In this document: positions 20,781-28,589 of the stretch, piece after piece
How the letters are laid out: the number at the start of each line of letters is the position of its first letter
How positions within the stretch are numbered: position 1 is the stretch's first letter
Assembly: GCF_000955955.1 (NCBI RefSeq)
Contig: NZ_JYJG01000251.1
Location: 1 to 34,274 of the forward strand
Length of the DNA: 34,274 nt
Reading direction: 5' to 3'
DNA from: Lentzea aerocolonigenes
GTDB lineage: Bacteria > Actinomycetota > Actinomycetes > Mycobacteriales > Pseudonocardiaceae
Notes under the pieces: model-generated
The model's database searches: none
The model's input: the letters and a program-made list of their open reading frames with translations, nothing else
What the model was told of the DNA's origin: nothing
Position numbers and translations under genes: made by a program

Positions 20781-21815
20781 ATGCGAGCTGCGGCGCTGGT
20801 GCTGGGTCTGTTGCTGTTATCCGGCTGCGGTGGCGCCGCGAAGTCCGACGCGCTGCCGCACGTGGGTTTCGTCGTCAAGCGCACGGGCGGTTCGTTCGCG
20901 CAGGAGATGACCAGCGGGTTCCACGAGGGCGTCGGCCGCATCGGCGGCGTCAGCGCCACCGTGACCGGGCCTCCCGGCCAGGACGGGCACAAGGAAGTCG
21001 AGTTGTTCGCCGATTTGACGGTCGCAGCGATTGGCGGAATCGCGGTCGCCACCTCCGAACCCGCGCTGATGGCACCGGCCATCGGTGAGGCGCTGAGCCA
21101 GCACGTCGCCGTCATCGGTGTGGACATGCGGCTCACCGCGAGTTCCGGCGTGAAACTGCACATCGGTAACGACAACTACGAACTCGGCGAAAAGCTGGCT
21201 GACGAGTTGATGCGCCGATTGCCCTCGAACGCGACCGGGACTGTGGTGCTGGGAAACACCTCACCGGGACTCGCCGGGTTCGACGACCGTGCCGACGGCA
21301 TTCGGGGGCGATTCGCCGAGAAGCTACCGGGAGTACTGGTGCTGGGGCCGTTCGACACGCAGCGCGACGACGAGGCGAACCTCGACGCGTGGCGAAGACT
21401 CGTGGCGGCGAATCCCGATGCCCTCGCGTTCGTTGGGACCGGTGACTGCGACGGGGTCAACCTCGCCGCGATAAGGACCGAGAAGTCGGCGAGGTGGCTG
21501 GTGGGCGGTTTCGGGGTCGACCCGAGAACGTTGCAGGCGGTGCGGGACGGCGCGATGGTGGCGACGATCTCGCCGGAGCACTATCTCAAGGGCGCTGTCG
21601 CGGGCTGGTTGCTCGCGCGGCACGCCACTGGAGCGGCACCATTACCCGAGGGCTGGGTCGAGACACCGGGGTTGACGGTGACCACCGCGAACCTCGACCA
21701 GATCCTGCACCGGCAGGAGTCCGAGAAGGCGCGCAAGGAGTTCTTCCAAGCGCAGATCGACAGCTTCGTCGAGGATCCGTCGAGCTGGGTGCGACCGTTG
21801 GAGCAGGCACGGTGA
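20781..21815 (+). CDS. Periplasmic-binding-protein-like lipoprotein (sugar-binding type)
   Basis: A 344-aa lipoprotein. The signal ends in lipobox LLSGC with Cys16 as the lipidated residue, so it is anchored outside the membrane. The rest has the type I periplasmic-binding fold of ribose/LacI-like receptors (HVGFVVKRTGGSFAQEMTSG, AVIGVDMRL, IGNDNYELGEKLADELMRRL, GFGVDPRTLQAVRDGAMVAT). Three features tie it to signalling instead of uptake: no permease or ATPase gene is nearby, its stop overlaps the start of a membrane GGDEF-EAL gene as GTGA, and its last 45 residues (LHRQESEKARKEFFQAQIDS) form an extra helix that could contact that protein. The ligand is unknown. GAGG nine bases upstream supports ATG 20781. 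Confidence 0.88.
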   Translation: MRAAALVLGLLLLSGCGGAAKSDALPHVGFVVKRTGGSFAQEMTSGFHEGVGRIGGVSATVTGPPGQDGHKEVELFADLTVAAIGGIAVATSEPALMAPAIGEALSQHVAVIGVDMRLTASSGVKLHIGNDNYELGEKLADELMRRLPSNATGTVVLGNTSPGLAGFDDRADGIRGRFAEKLPGVLVLGPFDTQRDDEANLDAWRRLVAANPDALAFVGTGDCDGVNLAAIRTEKSARWLVGGFGVDPRTLQAVRDGAMVATISPEHYLKGAVAGWLLARHATGAAPLPEGWVETPGLTVTTANLDQILHRQESEKARKEFFQAQIDSFVEDPSSWVRPLEQAR

Positions 21816-23734
21816 GGCTTTGGGAGGGCCGCGCCACCGCACGGGTGGCGACGGCAGGGCTGACGGCCGGGCTGCTGGCCCTGGCGGGGCTGGCGCTGTG
21901 GAGCAGCGTCTCCGCGCAGGCCACGACCGCGCACGTGCGGGCTCTGAACGACTCCAGCGAGCGGTGGAGCCGCGTGCTGGAGCACATCAACGTCGCGGAC
22001 AACGCGTTGCGGGACCTGCAGGCCATGCGCACCGAGCAGACCCTCGAGCCGTTGCAGAACTCGCTGGGTTCCGCGCGCGGTGAGATCGAGTGGCTGCGCA
22101 CCAAGGGGCAGGCCGACGACGTCGCGGAGGCGGCGCGGTTGATGCCTCTGTACGACCAGACCACGGAAATCCTGCGCAAGGTGATCGCCGGCCAGGACTC
22201 GCTGCAGGCGGACCAGGCGTCGCTCGCGCACTCGTCGTTGCGCCGTCAGATCTCCTCGACGATCGGGGACAAGCGCCTCGACACCCTCGAGTACCTGCGT
22301 TCCGCGGACGAGAAGAACTCGAGCCTGCGGGTCGCCCAGATCATCGCGTTCGTGCTGGACGCGTTCCTGGTGGGACTGTTCGGCATGGTCCTGCTGGGCC
22401 ACCGCCGCAAGATCCTGCGCCAGGCCGCCAAGAACGAGCACGAGGCCCATCACGACGCGCTGACGGGTCTGGCCAACCGGACACTGCTCGCGCGGCGCAT
22501 GGAGACGGCCGTCGCCAAGGCGTGCAAGAAGAACGAGCCGCTGGCGTTGCTGATCGTGGACCTGGACAGGTTCAAGGAGGTCAACGACTCGCTCGGGCAC
22601 CACACCGGCGACCTGCTGCTGCGCCAGGTGGCGAACAGGCTCTCGTGGGCCGTCCGCGACACGGATCTGGTGGCACGGCTGGGCGGTGACGAGTTCGCCG
22701 TGCTGCTGCCCGCTGTCGGGTCGGCCGAGAACGCGTCGATGGTCGCGGAGAAGATCCTCGGCGCGCTGGCCATGCCGGTCACGCTGGAGGGTCTGGAACT
22801 GGAGATCGCCGGCAGCGTCGGCGTCGCCCTGTGCCCGGTGGACTCGATGGACGGCCACGAGTTGTTGCGGCACGCGGACATCGCGATGTACGCGGCCAAG
22901 CGCGAGAAGTCCGGTGTGGCCGTCTACGACGCCCGCCTGCACGAGCGCGGCGCCTCGCAGCTCACCGCCGTCACGGAACTGCGGCACGCGATCGACCGCG
23001 GTGAGCTGTTCCTGCACTACCAGCCCAAGGCTCTGGCCGACACGGGCGCTGTGTGCGGCGTCGAGGCGTTGGCGCGCTGGCAGCACCCGACCCGTGGGCT
23101 GGTGCGGCCGGACGAGTTCATCCCGATCGCCGAGGAGAACGGTCTCATCGAGCCGTTGACCCGGTACGTGATCGACGCGGCGCTGCGGCAGTGCCGGGCG
23201 TGGCAGGACGCGGGCTGGGAAGTCCCGGTCTCGGTGAACGTGGGCGCGGCCTGCTTGCTGCACACGGAGTTCCCCGGTGACGTGTCCGATCTGATCAAGC
23301 GGCACGGACTTCCCGCGCGACTGCTGACGCTGGAGATCACCGAGTCGGCGATCATCTCCGACCCGGACCGCGCGGTGGACGTGCTGCGGCACCTCACCGA
23401 TCTCGGCGTGCGACTGTCCATCGACGACTTCGGCACCGGCTACTCGTCCATCTCGTACCTGCGCAGCATGCGGGTGCACGAGATGAAGCTCGACCGGTCG
23501 TTCGTGACGCACATGTGCACGGACGCCGGTGACAGCGCGATCGTGCACGCCCTCGTCGCCCTGGCCAGGAACTTCGGGCTGCAGGCCGTCGCGGAGGGTG
23601 TCGAGGACCAGGACACGTGGACGGCGCTGGCCGAGGCCGGCTGCGACGTCGTCCAGGGGTACTTCCTCAGCGAGCCGTTGCCCGCCGAGGAAGTCGTTGC
23701 CTGGCTTGGGGATCGGGCGGCCGCTCACGCCTGA
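21812..23734 (+). CDS. Membrane GGDEF-EAL c-di-GMP turnover protein
   Basis: A 640-aa protein. TM1 is at about residues 12-31, followed by an extracytoplasmic helical sensor region (about 32-175), TM2 at about 176-197, a GGDEF domain with GGDEF at 291-295, and an EAL domain with EAL at 418-420. The cyclase signature GGDEF and the inhibitory RxxD site five residues before it (RDTD) are intact. The EAL domain keeps DDFGTGYS, MKLDRSF and AEGVED, so both synthesis and breakdown of c-di-GMP are possible. The GTG start at 21812 overlaps the lipoprotein stop; the frame is open upstream to 21494, but that stretch lies inside the lipoprotein gene. Its last 10 bases overlap the convergent phosphotransferase gene. 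The likely role is a receptor whose ligand sensing is supplied by the lipoprotein. Confidence 0.93.
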   Translation: MRLWEGRATARVATAGLTAGLLALAGLALWSSVSAQATTAHVRALNDSSERWSRVLEHINVADNALRDLQAMRTEQTLEPLQNSLGSARGEIEWLRTKGQADDVAEAARLMPLYDQTTEILRKVIAGQDSLQADQASLAHSSLRRQISSTIGDKRLDTLEYLRSADEKNSSLRVAQIIAFVLDAFLVGLFGMVLLGHRRKILRQAAKNEHEAHHDALTGLANRTLLARRMETAVAKACKKNEPLALLIVDLDRFKEVNDSLGHHTGDLLLRQVANRLSWAVRDTDLVARLGGDEFAVLLPAVGSAENASMVAEKILGALAMPVTLEGLELEIAGSVGVALCPVDSMDGHELLRHADIAMYAAKREKSGVAVYDARLHERGASQLTAVTELRHAIDRGELFLHYQPKALADTGAVCGVEALARWQHPTRGLVRPDEFIPIAEENGLIEPLTRYVIDAALRQCRAWQDAGWEVPVSVNVGAACLLHTEFPGDVSDLIKRHGLPARLLTLEITESAIISDPDRAVDVLRHLTDLGVRLSIDDFGTGYSSISYLRSMRVHEMKLDRSFVTHMCTDAGDSAIVHALVALARNFGLQAVAEGVEDQDTWTALAEAGCDVVQGYFLSEPLPAEEVVAWLGDRAAAHA

Positions 23735-24624
23735 TAGGGCTCGGTGTCCCGCCACTGGTTGATGAACGGCTGCATGAACTCGACCATGGCGGGCAACTGG
23801 TCCGCACAGCTGAGATACGCGATCACGCGGATCGCACCGACGGCGTTGACGAACCTGAGGACGTTCTTGTCGAGCGTGCGCAGGCCGTTTTTGATGGCAC
23901 CGCGGTCGTAGGCGGCTTGGAGCTCCAGCCCGAGGCCGCCCAGGTCCCACTCGACCGGTCCCCTGGTGATGAGCTCGAAGTCGGAGAACAGCGGGCCGTT
24001 CACGCCGGCGAAGATGTTCGCGGGCGGCGAGTCGCCGTGGACCGGCTGCAGGTCGATGCCCGGAAACGCCTTCAGGAACTCGGTTTCGTCGCTGACGAGC
24101 GGTTCCAGCACCAGCCACTCGCGCTTGGCGCGGGCGACATCGGCGGGATCGACGAGGTCCGGCCTGCTTTCGAGCAGTTCCAGGCCTTCCCTGACGAACC
24201 TCGGTTCCGCTGACGACAGGAAGTCCAGCTTTCCGGGATATGCCTGGAGTGCCTTGTGCAGGTCCGCGGTCAGCTCGGAGTTCCTGACGTAGTCCGGCAC
24301 CGAGTCCTCGTCCTCCTCGGTGAACGGCCAGAACGTCATCGAGAACCCGTCCCACTGCACCGGCTCGCGCGGCACGAGCGGACTCGGTGGGATCACCGGC
24401 GTGCCCTGCTCGTGCAGCCACTGCGCCACGTCGAGCTCCTGCTGCTGGCGCCGGGCCAGGTCCGCCGGCGTCGTGGTGTGCGGCAGCACGGTGGGCACGC
24501 GGGCCACGACCGGCGACGGGACGAGGTGCACCACGACTGAGAACAGTTCGTAGAGCACCTTGCCCTCGGTGACGTCGAGCCCGAGGTCACGACCCGCTGC
24601 GACGGCGGCGTCCTTGGCTGTCAT
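23725..24624 (-). CDS. Aminoglycoside phosphotransferase-fold (APH) kinase-like protein
   Basis: A 299-aa cytoplasmic protein of the APH/choline-kinase-like superfamily. The catalytic loop is VHGDSPPANIF (the HGDxxxxN Brenner motif), followed by the metal-binding SDFELITRGPVEWDLGGL, equivalent to the DFG/DxE segment. The N-lobe (YELFSVVVHLVPSPVVARVP) is short and has no obvious P-loop glycines. The phosphorylated substrate is unknown; resistance and metabolic kinases share these motifs, so a resistance role should not be assumed. Start ATG 24624 abuts a perfect palindrome and is divergent from a TetR gene. The stop overlaps the end of the GGDEF-EAL gene by 10 bases in convergent orientation. 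Confidence 0.87.
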   Translation of the reverse strand: MTAKDAAVAAGRDLGLDVTEGKVLYELFSVVVHLVPSPVVARVPTVLPHTTTPADLARRQQQELDVAQWLHEQGTPVIPPSPLVPREPVQWDGFSMTFWPFTEEDEDSVPDYVRNSELTADLHKALQAYPGKLDFLSSAEPRFVREGLELLESRPDLVDPADVARAKREWLVLEPLVSDETEFLKAFPGIDLQPVHGDSPPANIFAGVNGPLFSDFELITRGPVEWDLGGLGLELQAAYDRGAIKNGLRTLDKNVLRFVNAVGAIRVIAYLSCADQLPAMVEFMQPFINQWRDTEPYQA

Positions 24625-24639
24625 GACACGATCGTGTCA
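24624..24639. promoter_or_regulatory. Perfect 16-bp palindrome at the phosphotransferase start, TetR-operator candidate
   Basis: TGACACGATCGTGTCA is its own reverse complement and its first base is the first base of the phosphotransferase start codon read on the minus strand. A dyad of this length is typical of TetR operators. The divergent TetR gene begins 137 bases away. Binding here would block the promoter or early transcription of the phosphotransferase gene. Confidence 0.65.
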
Positions 24640-24763
24640 CGAACGTCAGCCGACCCGCAGATCATTTACCGCTTGCAGACGATGATCGCGATGGCGAGCG
24701 GTGAACCGCGATCGAGGCGACCGCAGGCTCGTTATCATCGCTACACCGATCTGTTAGCAGCGC

Positions 24764-24769
24764 TATACT
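24764..24769 (+). promoter_or_regulatory. Candidate -10 box for a leaderless tetR transcript
   Basis: TATACT lies seven bases before ATG 24777, the spacing expected when the transcript begins at the start codon. No convincing -35 box is seen. No Shine-Dalgarno sequence precedes the ATG, which agrees with a leaderless mRNA. Confidence 0.5.
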
Positions 24770-24776
24770 CGTGGCC

Positions 24777-25469
24777 ATGGACACGCGAACGCGCATCTTG
24801 GAGGCGGCGGAGGAGCTGCTCGACGCCTCCCCGGACCGCGACGTCTCCACCAGGGCCGTGTGCGCGGCGGCCGGTGTCGGCGCGCCCGTGCTCTACCGCC
24901 TCTTCGGGGACAAGAACGGGCTGCTCAGCGCCGTCGTCGACTACGGTTTCGACCGCTACCTGGCGACCAAGCGGGAGGCTCGGCCGTCCGCGGACCCGGT
25001 CCAGGACCTGCGTGACGGCTGGGACACGCACGTCGGGTTCGCCAGGGCCCACCCGTCGGTGTACCGGATGATGTACTCGCCGAGCTTCGAGGCCGTGCCC
25101 GACGCCGCGAAGGAGGCGTTGCTGCTGCTTCGGCAGGTGCTCGAACGCTGTGCCGAGGCGGGCAGGCTGCGCGTCGACCCGGAGAGCGCCGCGCAGATCA
25201 TCATGTCGGCGAACGTCGGCGTCGCGCTGAGCATCGTCACGCAGCCCGAGACCTACGCCGACCCGGAGTTGTCCACCCAGGTGCGCGACGCCGTGCACAG
25301 CCGGCTGCTCACACCGGAGTCCGGTACCGCGGCACCCAGCGCGGACACGAGCCTGCTCACGGCCTCGGTGCAGCTGGCCGCACTGCTGCGCACCCGCCGC
25401 ACGTCGTTGACCGACGCCGAGACCGCGCTGCTGCTCCAGTGGCTCGACGCGCTCGCGGCGGGCAACTGA
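24777..25469 (+). CDS. TetR/AcrR-family transcriptional regulator
   Basis: A 230-aa regulator. The N-terminal helix-turn-helix runs from TRTRILEAAEELLDASP through VSTRAVCAAAGVGAPVLYRL to FGDKNGLLSAVVDYGF (residues 3-58). The remainder is a helical ligand-binding domain of the usual size. ATG 24777 is chosen over the GTG at 24771 because the -10 box TATACT would overlap or abut the latter. It is divergent from the phosphotransferase gene and upstream, on the same strand, of an orphan solute-binding protein (82-base gap). Likely targets are the palindrome at 24624-24639 and its own promoter. The ligand is unknown. Confidence 0.9.
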   Translation: MDTRTRILEAAEELLDASPDRDVSTRAVCAAAGVGAPVLYRLFGDKNGLLSAVVDYGFDRYLATKREARPSADPVQDLRDGWDTHVGFARAHPSVYRMMYSPSFEAVPDAAKEALLLLRQVLERCAEAGRLRVDPESAAQIIMSANVGVALSIVTQPETYADPELSTQVRDAVHSRLLTPESGTAAPSADTSLLTASVQLAALLRTRRTSLTDAETALLLQWLDALAAGN

Positions 25470-25551
25470 TCCTGCCAAGATCACCAAAATGATGGCCGCG
25501 AACGTCGTGGCGCGCGAGAGTGCGTCCTGAACCGACGACAGAGAGCGTGCC

Positions 25552-27219
25552 ATGACGATTCGACGCACGACCGCGATGGCGGTCGCCGTCACCCTGCTCC
25601 TGGGCGCCTGCGCGGCACCGGAGCGCAACGGTGGCAGCCAGCTTCACGCGAACGCCGCGGAGGACGTGAACCGTCTCGATCCCGCGCAGCTGAAGGACGG
25701 TGGTGAACTGCGCTGGCCGGTCGACGAGGTCCCCTCCAACTGGAACGTGTACAGCGTCGACGGCGCGACCGGGAACAACGTGCTCATGCTGGCCGCGATG
25801 GTGCCGGGGACCGCGACCCAGAAGGCGGACGGCTCGGTCGTGCTGAACAAGGACTACGTCGAGAGCGCCGAGGTCACCTCGAGCGACCCGCTCGTCGTCA
25901 CGTACCGGCTGAACCCCAAGGCGAAGTGGAGCGACGGCAGGGCGTTGTCGTGGGAGGACTTCGACGCGCAGGCGAAAGCGTTGTCCGGCAAGGCCGAGGG
26001 CTACCAGGCGTCGACGAACACCGGCTACGAGGACATCTCGAAGGTCGAGCGCGGCGGTGACGACCGCGAGGTCAAGATCACGTTCGCGCGGCGGTTCGCC
26101 GAGTGGAAGGCGCTGTTCAACCCGCTGCTGCCGAAGACCCTGAACGGCTCGGCAGCGGCGTTCACCAAGTCGTGGGCCGACAAGCCTCTGGTGACGGCCG
26201 GCCCGTTCAAGATCGGCTCGATCGACCCCACCGGCAAGGTCATCACCGTCGTGCGCGACGACAGCTGGTGGGGCGCGAGGGCGAAGCTCGACAAGATCAC
26301 CTTCCGGGTGGTCGAACGTCCCGCGCTGGCGGACGCGCTGGCCAACGGCGCCATCGACTTCTACGAGGTCGGCGCGAGCATCGACCTGTTCCAGCGCGCG
26401 AAGAGCATCCCCGGCGTGGTGCTGCGTGACGCCGTGACACCGCAGTACACCCACCTCACGTTCAACGGCGCGGCGTCGTCGATCCTCGCGGATCCCGCGC
26501 TGCGCACCGCGATCATGAGCGGCGTCGACGCGAGCGTGATCGCCAGGGCGCTGGTCGGTGGCATCACCAACGGCGCGGTGAAGCCCGTCGGCAACCGGAT
26601 GTTCCCGCCGGGCACCAAGAACTACCAGGACCACTCGGGCCTCGTGCCGTTCAGCCAGGACGCCGCGAAGTCCACATTGGACTCCCTGGGCTGGAAGCTC
26701 GACGGCGAGTACCGCGCGAAGGACGGCAAGCAGCTCGTCCTGCGCTACGTCATCCCCTCCCCCAGCGCCCCCAACGAGCAGGTGGCGAAGCTGGTCCAGA
26801 GCCAGCTCAAGCAGATCGGCGTCAAGGTCGACCTCACCGCGGTCCCGTCCGCCGAGTTCCTCACGAAGTGGGTGTTCACCGGCAACTTCGACGTCACCGG
26901 CTTCCGCTGGGAGCAGAGCCCGTTCCCGATCAGCGGCGCGAAGCCGATCTTCTTCCTCAGCCCCGGCAACACGGGCCGCAACTACGGCCACATCGGCAGC
27001 GACACCATCAACAAGCTGTACGACGAGGCGACCGCCGAGCTGGACGACACCAAGCGCGCCGCCCTGGCCAACCAGATCGACGAGGAGCTGTGGAAGATCG
27101 GGCACCAGCAGCCGCTCTACCACCAGCCCGGTGCGGTGGCGGTCCGGTCGACCATCGCGAACCTCGGCGCGAAGGGCAACGGGGAGTGGGAGTACGCGAG
27201 CATCGGCTACACCAAATAG
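25552..27219 (+). CDS. ABC transporter family 5 solute-binding lipoprotein (peptide/opine type), orphan
   Basis: A 555-aa extracellular lipoprotein. The signal ends at lipobox LLGAC with Cys20 lipidated. The body is a family 5 (DppA/OppA-like) binding protein: KADGSVVLNKDYVESAEV, VTYRLNPKAKWSDGRALSWEDF, TAGPFKIGSIDPTGKVI, PALRTAIMSGVD and the closing HQQPLYHQPGAVAV segment. Usual partners (two permeases, one or two ATPases) are not adjacent, so it either shares a transporter elsewhere or works as a sensor. It starts 82 bases after tetR on the same strand; no separate strong promoter is apparent between them. The ligand (peptide, nickel, opine or other) cannot be deduced. Confidence 0.92.
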   Translation: MTIRRTTAMAVAVTLLLGACAAPERNGGSQLHANAAEDVNRLDPAQLKDGGELRWPVDEVPSNWNVYSVDGATGNNVLMLAAMVPGTATQKADGSVVLNKDYVESAEVTSSDPLVVTYRLNPKAKWSDGRALSWEDFDAQAKALSGKAEGYQASTNTGYEDISKVERGGDDREVKITFARRFAEWKALFNPLLPKTLNGSAAAFTKSWADKPLVTAGPFKIGSIDPTGKVITVVRDDSWWGARAKLDKITFRVVERPALADALANGAIDFYEVGASIDLFQRAKSIPGVVLRDAVTPQYTHLTFNGAASSILADPALRTAIMSGVDASVIARALVGGITNGAVKPVGNRMFPPGTKNYQDHSGLVPFSQDAAKSTLDSLGWKLDGEYRAKDGKQLVLRYVIPSPSAPNEQVAKLVQSQLKQIGVKVDLTAVPSAEFLTKWVFTGNFDVTGFRWEQSPFPISGAKPIFFLSPGNTGRNYGHIGSDTINKLYDEATAELDDTKRAALANQIDEELWKIGHQQPLYHQPGAVAVRSTIANLGAKGNGEWEYASIGYTK

Positions 27220-27250
27220 CCGGTTGCGGATCTGTGTACGCTGAAAAGCG

Positions 27251-27304
27251 ATGATCACCTACTCGAGCAGATCGGGGGTCCCGTTCGCCAAAGGTGAGTG
27301 CTGA
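27251..27304 (+). CDS. Possible 17-codon leader peptide
   Basis: ATG 27251 opens a 17-codon frame (MITYSSRSGVPFAKGEC) whose stop overlaps the next start by one base (TGATG), the arrangement used for coupled re-initiation. A purine-rich GAAAAG precedes it at short spacing. The real ribosome-binding site of the next gene (AAGGTGAG) lies within its last codons. Such a short frame can occur by chance. Confidence 0.3.
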   Translation: MITYSSRSGVPFAKGEC

Positions 27305-28533
27305 TGCACCCATCGATCGCGAACGGACAGTCCCGCCTCAGTTTCTGGTCGCACGTGCGCGAGTTCGCCGTGCCGACGTCGATGATCGAGTCCGCGACCG
27401 CCCGCCGTGCGACGGGCGACTGGTCAGGAGCCTGCGCCGCGGCGCGGGTCGACGTGGATCTGAACCTGCGCGCCCTGGGTCGCACCCACGGCACGCGGTT
27501 CGCCGCGACGATTCGCGCCGATCTGCGCCATCTGGCTCCTGACCTGCTGCGCTGGCACTTTCCCAGGATCGCTCCCAACGGTCTGTTGCGGCCGGGTCTC
27601 ACCGTCTCCCTGGCCCGGTACCGCTCGGTGCAGCTCGTCGCGCGGACACCTCCTGCCTGGGCGAGCGCCGGCCAGCGGATCAGCCTCGCGCTGTGGGAAC
27701 CGTCGGGGCCACTGGGCCACGCGCGCGGACATCCGCATCCCCGGCCGGACCGGCATTTCCGCCTCGACCTGCACCGCCACCTGTGGGACGCGCGCAGAAC
27801 TTCCGAGCTGCGGGAGCGGTCCGGAGCCACCGACCGCTGGGCCGGTGAGGCCGCGTTGCTGCTCCGCGCCGAGGGATTGGCGAGCGGCGCTGTCACCGTG
27901 AGGCTCGGATCCCGGCGCCGGATCGTGCTGAACCCCGGCGCGCCGGACACGGGCCTGGTCCTGCCCTACGCGGCGACCTGGGAGCTGCCCGACCTGGAAC
28001 TGCTCCGCGCCGGGTTGATCGACGCCGACCGGCTGCACCCGCTCGTCGCGTCGGCACTTCTCCCCGGCCGTCCATCCGGCACGTCACGAAGTCCGGACGG
28101 CACAACGGGTTCGCGCCTCGTCGACTGTCGCGGCGCCACGCACCGGATCAGCGTGGCCGACGGCGTCCTCGTCCCGCTGGACCACGACCCCGGCGAGCTT
28201 CGCCGCGAGGAGATGCTGGTCGCACTGGGCGGCCCTCCTTTGCCGTGCCTGCAAGCGATCGACGCGGTGCACCGGCACCCGGAACAGCTTCCGGACGTGC
28301 GCGCCCGGCTGGACCACGGCGACACCGCGGGGGCACTCGCCGCCGTCGAAGATCTGCTCGGGCCGGATGTGCTGCTGCGCAACGGAGAACTGCGCGACGA
28401 GCTCGACAGGGCGGTGCGCCGCCAGGTCCTGCACGGGCTGTACCGGGCCGGGCTCGCGGACCCCGGCCAGGAACCGTCCACTCGGGACCGCCGGCTCCGC
28501 GTTCGCCCGCGCCGCCACTGCGCACACCGCTGA
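27304..28533 (+). CDS. Unrecognised 409-aa protein, first gene of the MoxR/VWA operon
   Basis: I do not recognise a domain. The protein is cytoplasmic (no signal, no membrane segment), rich in Arg, Leu and Ala, and begins after a short basic-hydrophobic head with ARRATGDWSGACAAARVDVD, then HLAPDLLRWHFPRIAPNGLL, a His-rich stretch HARGHPHPRPDRHFRLDLHR, a central all-beta-looking part (AVTVRLGSRRRIVLNPG) and a helical C-terminus. The pattern reminds me of proteins that accompany MoxR ATPase and VWA genes in streptomycetes, from memory only. ATG 27304 is chosen over GTG 27298 because AAGGTGAG is at ideal spacing. The MoxR-type gene follows after 56 bases, so the three genes are probably one functional set. 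Confidence 0.75.
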   Translation: MHPSIANGQSRLSFWSHVREFAVPTSMIESATARRATGDWSGACAAARVDVDLNLRALGRTHGTRFAATIRADLRHLAPDLLRWHFPRIAPNGLLRPGLTVSLARYRSVQLVARTPPAWASAGQRISLALWEPSGPLGHARGHPHPRPDRHFRLDLHRHLWDARRTSELRERSGATDRWAGEAALLLRAEGLASGAVTVRLGSRRRIVLNPGAPDTGLVLPYAATWELPDLELLRAGLIDADRLHPLVASALLPGRPSGTSRSPDGTTGSRLVDCRGATHRISVADGVLVPLDHDPGELRREEMLVALGGPPLPCLQAIDAVHRHPEQLPDVRARLDHGDTAGALAAVEDLLGPDVLLRNGELRDELDRAVRRQVLHGLYRAGLADPGQEPSTRDRRLRVRPRRHCAHR

Positions 28534-28589
28534 CTTCTTCTCGCTCGGCCGGCACCCGGCCCCACTCGACCCCAAGGTGAATCGAAATT

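Noticed and set aside
21494..21811. Upstream extension of the GGDEF-EAL frame.
   Set aside because: It lies inside the lipoprotein gene, and GTG 21812 gives the expected N-terminal membrane helix.
24684..24713. Inverted repeat GATCGCG/CGCGATC in the tetR intergenic region.
   Set aside because: Seven-base arms with a 16-base spacer in GC-rich DNA are not significant beside the exact 16-bp dyad nearby.
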